This document shows, piece after piece, positions 8,663-16,713 of a stretch of DNA of 64,000 bases (the stretch's first letter is position 1; each line of letters opens with the position of its first letter). Both the position numbers and the translations under genes were made by a program. Location of the stretch: positions 1,550,001-1,614,000 of the forward strand of contig NZ_CP098774.1 in assembly GCF_028473665.1 (NCBI RefSeq), given 5' to 3'. This stretch comes from Sphingomonas sp. QA11. Its GTDB lineage: Bacteria > Pseudomonadota > Alphaproteobacteria > Sphingomonadales > Sphingomonadaceae. A model generated the notes under the pieces. It was not told the DNA's origin. It searched no databases and saw nothing but the letters and a program-made list of their open reading frames with translations.

Positions 8663-10354
8663 GTGCCCGCATCTCTGCTGAACATCCTGATCTATGCAGG
8701 CATCGCCATTATCGGCCTGATCGTCATCATGCTGATCCTGACGCGGCTCTATCGTCGCGCCACCAAGGATGTGGCGCTGATCCGGACCGGCTTCGGTGGC
8801 GAGAAGGTCGTTCTCAACGGCGGCATTCTAGTCTTCCCCGTGCTGCACGAATTGATGCAGGTTCGCCTCACGACGGTGAAGCTCGAGGTATCGCGTCTCA
8901 ACAAGGACGCGCTGATCACACTCGACAAGCTTCGCGTCGATGTGGTCGGCCTGTTTCACATCAAGGTGAAGCCCGACGCCCAGTCGATCGCCGCCGCCGC
9001 CCAGACGCTCGGCGAATCGGTCAACAGCCCCGATGCGGTGAAGGCGCTGCTCGACGGCAAGCTCGTCTCGGCACTGCGCTCGGTCGCGGCGACGATGACG
9101 ATGGAGCATCTCCACGCCAACCGCGCCGACTTCATCCAGAAGGTACAGGAGGCGCTGATGACCGATCTGGACATGAACGGCTTCCAGCTCGAATCGGTCT
9201 CGATCACCCATTTCGACCAGACCGCGTTCGAGCATTTCAACGAGAACAACGCATTCGACGCTGAAGGCCTCACCGTGCTCACCCGCACGATCGAGGAACG
9301 CAAGAAGATCCGCAACGATATCGTCGCGACCAACCGGGTCGAGATCGAGCAGCGCAACCTCGATGCCAACAACCAGTCGCTTGAGATCGCCCAGGCGGCC
9401 GAGCAGGCGCGGCTGACTCAGGAACAGACGCTTGCCGCCCGCCGCGCGGAGCAGGCGACCGCGATCGCAACCGCAGAGGCCGAGCAGACCCGCCTCGCCG
9501 AGATCGCGCGCATCACCGCAGAGCAGGCGCAGACCGTGGCTCAGACCGAGGCCGACAAGGTCATCCAGACTGCGACTATCGCGCGCGACGGGGCGGTGCA
9601 GACGGCGACGATCGAACGCGACCGCAATATCGAACTCGCCCGAATCACGACGGCGGTGCAGACGGCGCAGAAGTCAGAGGAGGAATCGACGGCTACCGCC
9701 GCCGCCAACGAGGCGCGCGCGCATGCGATCCGCGCCGAGGAAAGCGTCGCCACAGCCAAGGCAACCGAAATCGCCAACCGTACGAAGAACGTCGCGGTTA
9801 TCGCTGCTACGCAGAAGGCCGAGGAGGAGGCGGTCCAGATCACCGTCGCGGCCCGCGCCGAGAAGGAAGCCGCGGAAGCCCGTGCCATCGCGCTTCGCAC
9901 CGAGGCGACCGCCGAGGCCGATGCCGAAAAGGCCCGTGCCGAGGGCCGTGAGGCAGCGTTCAAGGTCGATGCCGCCGGCCAGACGGCGATCAACGAGGCG
10001 ACCAACGTCCTCAACGATGCCCAGACCGCATTGCTGGTCCGCAAGGCGATGCTCGAGGCGCTGCCGGGGATCATCGCCGCGGCGAGCAAGCCGATGGAGC
10101 AGATCGACAAGATCAGCATCGTCGACGCACGGGGCCTGCACGGCAATCCGGGAGCCGCGGATGGCGGGGAAGGGGGTGGCAACCTCGCTGACGCGGCGGT
10201 GGCGGCCGCGATGCGCTACCGCGTCGGCGGACCGCTTATCGACACGCTGATGGCTGAACTCGGCATGGGCGGCGCGACGATGAACAGCCTGCTGGGTGGC
10301 GCTGCGTCTGCCCCTGCAAGAAACGTCGGCGAAGAGGCGGATTCTTCAGAATAG
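8663..10354 (+). CDS. yqiK: Flotillin-family membrane scaffold protein YqiK
   Basis: A 563-residue protein with one N-terminal membrane anchor (about residues 7-27) and an SPFH/band-7 domain (about 35-210). A very long Ala/Glu/Arg-rich coiled coil follows (about 215-430), then a C-terminal region with a glycine-rich stretch. This is the flotillin/YqiK architecture: membrane microdomain scaffolds facing the cytoplasm. The start is GTG; AGGAG six bases upstream supports it. It is probably co-transcribed with yqiJ. Confidence 0.9.
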   Translation: MPASLLNILIYAGIAIIGLIVIMLILTRLYRRATKDVALIRTGFGGEKVVLNGGILVFPVLHELMQVRLTTVKLEVSRLNKDALITLDKLRVDVVGLFHIKVKPDAQSIAAAAQTLGESVNSPDAVKALLDGKLVSALRSVAATMTMEHLHANRADFIQKVQEALMTDLDMNGFQLESVSITHFDQTAFEHFNENNAFDAEGLTVLTRTIEERKKIRNDIVATNRVEIEQRNLDANNQSLEIAQAAEQARLTQEQTLAARRAEQATAIATAEAEQTRLAEIARITAEQAQTVAQTEADKVIQTATIARDGAVQTATIERDRNIELARITTAVQTAQKSEEESTATAAANEARAHAIRAEESVATAKATEIANRTKNVAVIAATQKAEEEAVQITVAARAEKEAAEARAIALRTEATAEADAEKARAEGREAAFKVDAAGQTAINEATNVLNDAQTALLVRKAMLEALPGIIAAASKPMEQIDKISIVDARGLHGNPGAADGGEGGGNLADAAVAAAMRYRVGGPLIDTLMAELGMGGATMNSLLGGAASAPARNVGEEADSSE

Positions 10355-10800
10355 GCGGCGGATGGTTTGTCACGCCTTCGGAGAGCGGTCGTCCCCCGTA
10401 CCAAGAAGCTGTGTGCTGAAATCATCCTTGACCATTCGCCGCCCGCAGCCGCGGCAAACGCTTTCGCGTCGTCCGTCGACGAGGCGCGAATGCCTGCTCG
10501 ATCGCACATGATGGCCCGTCGCGCATCGAAGCAGCTGGATAAGGTGCATCTGGAGTCCTCCCGTTGCTCTGACTCAGCGCCCCTGGTGCACGCTGCATAG
10601 CACAATGGAGATGACAAGGCATTGACGTATGAATGAATTCGTCCTGCCAATCCGTGCGTTCGCCCCATCGTGGCACTCGGACGCCGCCATGATAATATCG
10701 CTGCGGCCGCGCTTGGCGTGAAGGCAAGCGCGCGATACAAGCCGCGCAGCGACAACATGTGTATTGCATGACTAAAACAGTTGTGCGACAGGGTGACCCA
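10355..10800. other. 446-base intergenic region, no gene seen
   Basis: Frames here show no family-like sequence. The one structure noted is a hairpin at 10708-10732 with 8-base arms CGCGCTTG and CAAGCGCG. The promoter of the downstream methyltransferase/tolC genes probably lies in its right half, but I cannot place it. Confidence 0.5.
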
Positions 10801-11469
10801 ATGGAAATGACCGCAACCGATTCATCTCGCTTCGAGGCGATGCGCCACGCGATGGTGGCAAGCCAGCTGCGTACCAACGCGGTAAGCGATCCGCGCATCG
10901 TGACCGTGATGGCCCGCGTCCCGCGCGAGGCGTTCCTGCCGGCCGAGGTGCGGGAGATCGCCTATCGAGACACCGCCGTGCCGCTTGGCCGCGCGCGGTT
11001 CCAGAACGTGCCGATCGCGACCGGGCGCCTGTTGACCGAGGCCTATCTGCTGCCGTCCGACCGGGTGCTGCTGGTCGGTGCGGCCGGGGGCTATACCGCC
11101 GCCGTGCTGGCCGAACTGGTCGCGCATGTCGTCGCGGTCGAAAGCGATCCCGTGCTCGCCGCCCAGGCGCGTGAGGCGCTTGCCGGTCGTGCCAATGTCA
11201 CCCTTGTCGAGGGCCCGCTCGAAGCAGGGCACGCGGCCGATGCGCCTTATGACGTGCTGGTGATCGACGGCGCTGTCGAACATGTACCCGATGCGCTGGT
11301 CGCACAGCTCGCCGCCGGTGGCCGTGTGGTGACCGGCATCGCCGATCGCGCCGTCACCCGACTCGCATCGGGCCGCAAGTCCGGCGGGGGCTTCGGCCTG
11401 CTCGATTTCGCCGATATCGATTGCGTTCCTCTTCCGGGTTTCTCCCGGCCCAAGACCTTCACCTTCTGA
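10801..11469 (+). CDS. Protein-L-isoaspartate O-methyltransferase-like protein
   Basis: 222 residues from this ATG, chosen because AGGG at 10790-10793 lies seven bases upstream; an ATG two codons later is also possible. N-terminal MRHAMVASQLRTNAV and VPREAFLP are signatures of PCMT-family SAM-dependent methyltransferases. The SAM loop, usually a Gly-rich GTGSGY, reads VGAAGGYTAAV, so activity may be divergent. Its place directly upstream of tolC is, from memory, a conserved sphingomonad arrangement and hints at a role other than general protein repair. Confidence 0.8.
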   Translation: MEMTATDSSRFEAMRHAMVASQLRTNAVSDPRIVTVMARVPREAFLPAEVREIAYRDTAVPLGRARFQNVPIATGRLLTEAYLLPSDRVLLVGAAGGYTAAVLAELVAHVVAVESDPVLAAQAREALAGRANVTLVEGPLEAGHAADAPYDVLVIDGAVEHVPDALVAQLAAGGRVVTGIADRAVTRLASGRKSGGGFGLLDFADIDCVPLPGFSRPKTFTF

Positions 11470-11472
11470 AAG

Positions 11473-12999
11473 ATGCCGCGACCTATGCGACGGATCCATT
11501 TGCTAACCGGTGTTGCGGTACTGTTGACAACGACAGCCCCGGTGGCGGCGGAGACGCTGCGCGAGGCCTTGGTCAAGGCATATAACACCAACCCGACGCT
11601 CGCGGCCCAGCGCGCCAATGTCCGCGCGATCGACGAGAATGTGCCGATCGCCCGCTCCGCCGGGCTGCCGTCAGTCAGCCTGACCGGCGGCTATACCGAG
11701 AATGTGCTCAAGGCGGCGAACAGCTTCGTGGCGCCCGACCGCCAGTTGACCGGATCGTCGACGCTTTCGGTTCCCATCTATAGCGGTGGCGGGGTGAAGA
11801 ACTCGGTGCGTGCCGCTGAAACGCGCGTTGAGGCCGGGCGTCTCAGCTTGCGCGGTACCGAGGCTGATCTCTTCACCGCTGTCGTAGGCGCCTATATGGA
11901 CGTCATTCGCGACGAAGCGATCGTCTCGCTTAACGAGCAGAATGTGAAGGTGCTCGACGTCAACCTGCAGGCGTCCAAGGATCGCTTCCAGGTGGGCGAC
12001 CTGACCCGTACTGACGTTGCTCAGTCCGATGCCCGCCTGGCGGTTGCGCGCAGCCAGCTTCAGACGGCGCAGGCCCGGCTGATCTCAAGCCGCGAAAGCT
12101 ATATCCGCCTGGTCGGTACGGCACCGGGAAATCTGGAAGTGCCGCCCGCACTGCCCAATCTTCCCGCTGATCCGGACTCCGCGGTCCAGGTGGCGGTTGA
12201 TCACAACCCGGTGCTGCTCGCGGCGCAGAAGAATCGCGACGCCAGCGGTTTCGATATCGACGTGGCCCGCGCCAACCGTTTGCCGACGGTCAACGTCAAT
12301 ATCGGCGGCAACTATTATAATTATCTTGGGTCGCTCGGCTCGGGAACCGGCGTGGCTGTCGGTCAATCGGGCACTTCGGCTAGCGCCGGACTGGGATTGA
12401 CGGTGCCATTGTTCCAGGGCGGTCGACCGGCCGCGCAGGTTCGACAGGCGCAGGAGCGTCGCGCCCAGGCCTCCGAACAGGTTACCGAGACGGAGCGCGG
12501 CGTAATCGCCCAGGCGCGCTCGGCCTATGCGGTGTGGAAATCGTCGCTTGAGGTGATCGCCTCGTCGGAAGTCGCGGTGAACGCGAACAAGCTCTCGCTG
12601 GAAGGCGTCCGCGCCGAGAACAGCGTCGGCAACCGCACGATCCTGGATATCCTGAACGCCGAGCAGGAACTGCTCAACTCGCAGGTGACGCTCGTGACGT
12701 CGCGGCGCGACGCCTATGTTGCCGGCTTTGCGTTGCTCGCGGCGATGGGCGATGCCGAGGCGAAGGATCTCGGGCTCGACGGCGGGCCGCTTTACGATCC
12801 GATCGCGCATTACAAGAGCGTGCGCGGCAAGATCTGGGATTATGGTTCGCAGCCGGATCCGGCCCTGGTCGGCACCAGCACCGTGCAGACGCCGGCTCAG
12901 GGCTCGGTCGTCACCCGGCCGCTCGATCCGATCCTCGATGCCCCTGTAGAACCCGCAGTTGACACGACGGGCCCGAATCCCGCAGGTGTCAGGAAGTAA
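11473..12999 (+). CDS. tolC: TolC-family outer-membrane efflux protein
   Basis: A 508-residue protein with a signal peptide (cleavage near AAET, about residue 27). Two homologous halves carry the OEP coiled-coil signature: LREALVKAYNTNPTL, the first repeat RFQVGDLTRTDVAQSDARLA, and the second ENSVGNRTILDILNAEQEL. TolC trimers form the periplasm-spanning exit duct for type I secretion and multidrug efflux. It starts three bases after the methyltransferase gene. Translation could also begin at 11485 (MRRIHLL), which gives a tidier signal peptide. Confidence 0.93.
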   Translation: MPRPMRRIHLLTGVAVLLTTTAPVAAETLREALVKAYNTNPTLAAQRANVRAIDENVPIARSAGLPSVSLTGGYTENVLKAANSFVAPDRQLTGSSTLSVPIYSGGGVKNSVRAAETRVEAGRLSLRGTEADLFTAVVGAYMDVIRDEAIVSLNEQNVKVLDVNLQASKDRFQVGDLTRTDVAQSDARLAVARSQLQTAQARLISSRESYIRLVGTAPGNLEVPPALPNLPADPDSAVQVAVDHNPVLLAAQKNRDASGFDIDVARANRLPTVNVNIGGNYYNYLGSLGSGTGVAVGQSGTSASAGLGLTVPLFQGGRPAAQVRQAQERRAQASEQVTETERGVIAQARSAYAVWKSSLEVIASSEVAVNANKLSLEGVRAENSVGNRTILDILNAEQELLNSQVTLVTSRRDAYVAGFALLAAMGDAEAKDLGLDGGPLYDPIAHYKSVRGKIWDYGSQPDPALVGTSTVQTPAQGSVVTRPLDPILDAPVEPAVDTTGPNPAGVRK

Positions 13000-13000
13000 G

Positions 13001-13018
13001 GACCGCTGACGAGCGGTC
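13001..13018 (+). terminator. Hairpin between tolC and the PopZ-like gene
   Basis: GACCGCT-gacg-AGCGGTC forms a perfect 7-base stem directly after the tolC stop, followed by only two T bases. It may act as a weak terminator or an mRNA-stabilising hairpin rather than ending transcription. Confidence 0.4.
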
Positions 13019-13039
13019 TTAGGGCACGGGGTTCGTTCG

Positions 13040-13567
13040 ATGGGGGATATCAGCGCGGAGCCTTCGATGGAGGACATCCTCTCGTCGATCAAACGCATCA
13101 TTGCCGAAGAAGGCGAGAGCGCCACCGCGAGCCGCGCTCGTCGCGTGGCGCGCACCACTGTCGCGCCGCGCATCGATCCCGCGTCGTTTGGGCATGACGA
13201 GATCCTCGAACTCAGCGATCCGGTGCGATCCATCGACGAGGAAGTTCCCATGATCGATGAGGAGGAACCGGTGGCCCGCTCGCCCGTTGTACCAGCCTCG
13301 ATGGCGCCTCCTCCGAAGACACCCGCAATCCCAGTGACCCAGGCTGATCCGATCCTGTCGTCCCGTGCGGCCGAGGCGAGTCGGGGTTCGCTCGACGCGC
13401 TGTCGCGCATGGTCGTGAAGCCCGAGGTCCAGGGCAGCGACACGCTCGAGGCAATGGTGCGCGAGATGCTCCGCCCGATGCTGCGCGACTGGCTGGACGC
13501 CAATTTGCCCGCGATGGTGGAGACGATGGTGTCGCGCGAGATCGCCCGGATCACCGGCTCGCGCTGA
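13040..13567 (+). CDS. DUF2497 / PopZ-like polar organising protein
   Basis: A 175-residue protein with the PopZ layout: a conserved N-terminal helix (EPSMEDILSSIKRIIAEE, residues 7-24), an acidic and proline-rich disordered middle (about 30-115), and a C-terminal helical oligomerisation region (EAMVREMLRPMLRDWLDANLP, then VETMVSREIARITG). In Caulobacter PopZ anchors the chromosome centromere at the cell pole. A similar scaffolding role is inferred here. It lies between tolC and valS, as is common in alphaproteobacteria. Confidence 0.88.
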   Translation: MGDISAEPSMEDILSSIKRIIAEEGESATASRARRVARTTVAPRIDPASFGHDEILELSDPVRSIDEEVPMIDEEEPVARSPVVPASMAPPPKTPAIPVTQADPILSSRAAEASRGSLDALSRMVVKPEVQGSDTLEAMVREMLRPMLRDWLDANLPAMVETMVSREIARITGSR

Positions 13568-13756
13568 GCTTTCGGCGTTGACTTGAATATGGCGGTGTCG
13601 TGCGCGACTCGCGCCCGTCGAGTGCGGTTTGAGACGTTTATCCTCGATACTCCCGATGGCTGCTCGATGCTGCCGTAATCTGAAATTGCGCGGTTACGAT
13701 AGCGCGTCCCCCGATTGCGGGCCGCGCGCCCTTCTGCTCTATCGGGAGGCATGAAA

Positions 13757-15802
13757 ATGCTTCTTTCCGCGAGTATCCTCGCACTCACCGCCGCCACCGC
13801 GCCTGCCTATGCGCGCCAGCTCACCATCGATGACGTCTCGATGCTCTCGCGCGTCGGATCGCCCACCGTTTCGAAGGATGGCCGCTGGCTCGTCTGGCAA
13901 CAGCGCGAGACTGACCTTTCCGCCGATCGCGGCCGGTTCGACCTGTGGCGGCTCGATCTGACGAAGAAGGGGGCCGCGCCCGAGCACCTCGTCGCGGAGC
14001 CTGACGTCAACGAAACCAGCCCCCAATTCTCGCCTGATGGCAAGTCGGTGTACTTCCAGTCGGATAAGGGCGGCGATGACGCCGTCTGGGTGGTCGGGGT
14101 GACTGGCGGCGCGCCGAAACAGGTGACCGGCTTCAAGGGCGGGCTCAGCGGCTTCAAGGTCGCCCCGACCGGCGACAAGCTCCTCGTCTGGGCCGATCGT
14201 CGTCCCGGTGCCCCGAGCCTTGAGCCGGCTATAGTCAAGAAGGATGCGAATGCCGGTGCCGGCCGCACCTATGATCAATTGTTCGTTCGCCATTGGGATA
14301 CATGGGCGGACGGCACCCGGTCGCAGCTCTTCGTCCTGCCGTTGACCGCCGAGGGTGCGGCTGGCAACGGCGTCGCGATCGAAGGCGCGCTGGTCGGCGA
14401 TACGCCATCGAAGCCGATGGGCGGCGGCGAGGAGGTCGACTGGTCGGCGGACGGCAAGACCGTGTTCTTCGCACTGCGCGAGGCTGGCCGGATCGAGGCG
14501 ACCTCGACCAATCTCGACATCTTCTCCGCTCCGGCGGATGGCTCCGCGGCTCCGACCAACCTGACGTCCGACAGCCCCGGCATGGACAATCTTCCCACGG
14601 CCTCGCCCGACGGCAAATGGCTTGCCTATTTCTCGATGAAGCGGGCAGGCTACGAGGCCGATCGCCAGGTGTTGATGCTGCGCGATCTGGCCACCGGTCA
14701 GGTCCGCGCGCTGACCGAAAGCTGGGACCGCTCGGTCGCCTCGATCACCTGGGCCGACAATGGCAGGACGATCTACGTCACCGCCGACGATACACAGGAA
14801 ACCCCTGCTTTCGCGGTGGACGTGGCGAGCGGCAAGATCGCCCGGCTGACTCAGGAAGGGCATGTCTCCTCGATCAATGTCACGCCCAAGGGGCTGGTGC
14901 TGGCGATGAACAGCCTCACCGCGCCTGATGATTTCTACCTGCTCTCAGGCAAGAAGACGGCGCGGCTTACCTCGGTCAACGCAGCGAAGCTGGCCGATAT
15001 CGAGATGCCGACGGTTACCCGCTTCAGCTTCACCGGCGCGAACAACGACATTGTCTGGGGCTATGCGGTGAAGCCGGCCGGCCTCGCCGCCGACACCAAG
15101 GTGCCGGTCGCGTTTATGGTCCATGGCGGACCTCAGGGGTCGAGCAACAATAGCTGGTCCTATCGCTGGAACCCCGCCGTGTTCGCGGGCGCGGGTTTCG
15201 GCCTGGTCGCGGTCGATTTCCATGGATCGACCGGCTATGGTCAGGCCTTCACTGATGCGATCCGCAACAACTGGGGCGGCTGGCCGCTCGAGGATCTGCA
15301 AAAGGGCCTCGCCGCAGCGACGACGAAATTCACCTGGCTCGACGGTGGCAATGCCTGCGCGCTGGGTGCTTCCTATGGCGGTTATATGATGAACTGGATC
15401 GAAGGGCAGTGGCCCGATCGCTTCAAATGCATCGTCCAGCATGACGGCGTGTTCGACGCCCGCGCCATGGCGTACGAGACCGAGGAGCTGTGGTTCGACG
15501 AATGGGAACATGGCGGCAAGACCTATTATGAGGATCCCGCCGCGTTCGAGAAATGGAACCCGGTGAACTTTGTCGACAAATGGAAGACACCGATGCTGGT
15601 CATCACCGGCGAGAAGGACTTCCGCATTCCCTACACCCAGGACCTTGCCGCCTTCACTGCGCTCCAGCGCCGCGACATCCCGTCGCGCCTGCTGGTGAAT
15701 CCCAATGAGAACCACTGGGTGATGAAGCCGAAGAACAGCCGCCAATGGTATCGCGAGGTGCTCGGCTGGATGGACAAATGGACGGGGAAGAAGGTGCAAT
15801 AA
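13757..15802 (+). CDS. Secreted S9C-type prolyl oligopeptidase family peptidase
   Basis: 681 residues from this ATG. GGGAGG at 13744-13749 is seven bases upstream, whereas the ATG at 13751 is only one base from it. A signal peptide (MLLSASILALTAATAPAYA) precedes a beta-propeller with repeated SPDGK motifs. The catalytic domain from about residue 440 has HGGPQGSS, the nucleophile in GASYGGY, Asp in GEKDFRIP and His in NENHW. It probably degrades peptides in the periplasm. It sits inside the popZ-valS neighbourhood as an apparently independent gene. Confidence 0.92.
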   Translation: MLLSASILALTAATAPAYARQLTIDDVSMLSRVGSPTVSKDGRWLVWQQRETDLSADRGRFDLWRLDLTKKGAAPEHLVAEPDVNETSPQFSPDGKSVYFQSDKGGDDAVWVVGVTGGAPKQVTGFKGGLSGFKVAPTGDKLLVWADRRPGAPSLEPAIVKKDANAGAGRTYDQLFVRHWDTWADGTRSQLFVLPLTAEGAAGNGVAIEGALVGDTPSKPMGGGEEVDWSADGKTVFFALREAGRIEATSTNLDIFSAPADGSAAPTNLTSDSPGMDNLPTASPDGKWLAYFSMKRAGYEADRQVLMLRDLATGQVRALTESWDRSVASITWADNGRTIYVTADDTQETPAFAVDVASGKIARLTQEGHVSSINVTPKGLVLAMNSLTAPDDFYLLSGKKTARLTSVNAAKLADIEMPTVTRFSFTGANNDIVWGYAVKPAGLAADTKVPVAFMVHGGPQGSSNNSWSYRWNPAVFAGAGFGLVAVDFHGSTGYGQAFTDAIRNNWGGWPLEDLQKGLAAATTKFTWLDGGNACALGASYGGYMMNWIEGQWPDRFKCIVQHDGVFDARAMAYETEELWFDEWEHGGKTYYEDPAAFEKWNPVNFVDKWKTPMLVITGEKDFRIPYTQDLAAFTALQRRDIPSRLLVNPNENHWVMKPKNSRQWYREVLGWMDKWTGKKVQ

Positions 15803-15850
15803 CCCTTTCCGAAGATGGGTGGGGCTACTATCTTCAACTCGGAGGCCATG

Positions 15851-16063
15851 ATGACCAAGGTGATGCCGAAAATCCGTGCCAGCGATTTGCAGACCAAGCG
15901 TATCCGCTCGCCGGACGGACAGATCATCGCGGTCAAGGTCGTTCAGTCCGATAGTGACACGCTTGAAGCGGATTTCCTTGCCGCCTTCCGGTCGAATGTG
16001 CGGCGGATAAGGGATGAACGCCGCGATCGGACGGTTGATGCAGCGGTCACTCCGGAAGGTTGA
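15851..16063 (+). CDS. Small protein, possible antitoxin partner of the downstream kinase-like gene
   Basis: A 70-residue protein (MTKVMPKIRASDLQTKRI...). GGAGG at 15841-15845 gives five bases of spacing to this ATG. There is no known motif that I can name. The C-terminal half is charged and helical ([23 protein letters not shown]). Its last codons overlap the start of a P-loop protein resembling zeta toxins, an arrangement typical of antitoxin-toxin pairs. The functional assignment is inference from size, overlap and partner only. Confidence 0.5.
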   Translation: MTKVMPKIRASDLQTKRIRSPDGQIIAVKVVQSDSDTLEADFLAAFRSNVRRIRDERRDRTVDAAVTPEG

Positions 16064-16679
16064 ACGACCGATACTTTGGATCATTGCCGGGCCGAACGGG
16101 TCCGGCAAGAGCACGCTGTATAATCGTACCGATATCGAGGACTGGGGCGGTTCCGTATGGATCGTGAACCCCGATCTCCTGACCGCCAGATTGCAGACCG
16201 TGGAGAAGCTGGCGCTGGATGTCGCCAACGCGGCGGCGCTTGATCGCATCCAACGATGGCTGGATGCCTCGATCGAGGTTCACCAGACGATAGGGGTTGA
16301 GACGGTGCTCTCGACCTCGAAATATCGCGCCCTGATTGAAACGGCGCGCGGCAAGGGCTTCGAGATACGCATGCTGTATGTCGTATTGGATTCTGCTGAC
16401 CTGCAACTCAGTCGGATCCAGATCCGCGTCGTGGAAGGCGGTCATGATGTCCCAAAGGAGAAGGTGATCGACCGGCGGAGGCGCTCCTTCGGTCAACTGG
16501 CGCTCTTTGCAAAGCATCTCGATCGCCTGATGATTTTCAACAATTCAACCGGAGCGCCTTCGCTGGCGGCGTATAAGCGGTTCAAGCAACCGCTTCAGCT
16601 TCTGGAGCAGCTTCCGATCGATCTGATGGCCGCGCTGGTTGCCGGTCAGGTAGCGATGGAGGAACGCGCCAGCGATTGA
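16014..16679 (+). CDS. Zeta-toxin-like P-loop kinase family protein
   Basis: A 221-residue protein with a Walker A motif ([12 protein letters not shown], about residues 23-34), a VNPD motif and [10 protein letters not shown]. Together these resemble zeta toxin and related AAA-type kinases, which phosphorylate UDP-GlcNAc or other small substrates. It overlaps the upstream 70-residue gene by 50 bases if this ATG is used, or by 26 bases with the alternative ATG at 16038. Chromosomal zeta-like proteins are not always toxins. Partner and substrate are unknown. Confidence 0.7.
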   Translation: MNAAIGRLMQRSLRKVERPILWIIAGPNGSGKSTLYNRTDIEDWGGSVWIVNPDLLTARLQTVEKLALDVANAAALDRIQRWLDASIEVHQTIGVETVLSTSKYRALIETARGKGFEIRMLYVVLDSADLQLSRIQIRVVEGGHDVPKEKVIDRRRRSFGQLALFAKHLDRLMIFNNSTGAPSLAAYKRFKQPLQLLEQLPIDLMAALVAGQVAMEERASD

Positions 16680-16713
16680 CCGCCGCGTCGCCGCCGTTAA
16701 GGCCATTCGCATC

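Noticed and set aside
12085..13797. Long antisense open frame (about 570 codons) opposite tolC and the PopZ gene
   Set aside because: Arg/Ser-rich composition with no family motifs; it mirrors codon bias of the two real genes on the plus strand.
14945..16249. Antisense open frame opposite the S9 peptidase and TA-like pair
   Set aside because: Spans two unrelated plus-strand genes and shows no domain; typical of GC-rich shadow frames.
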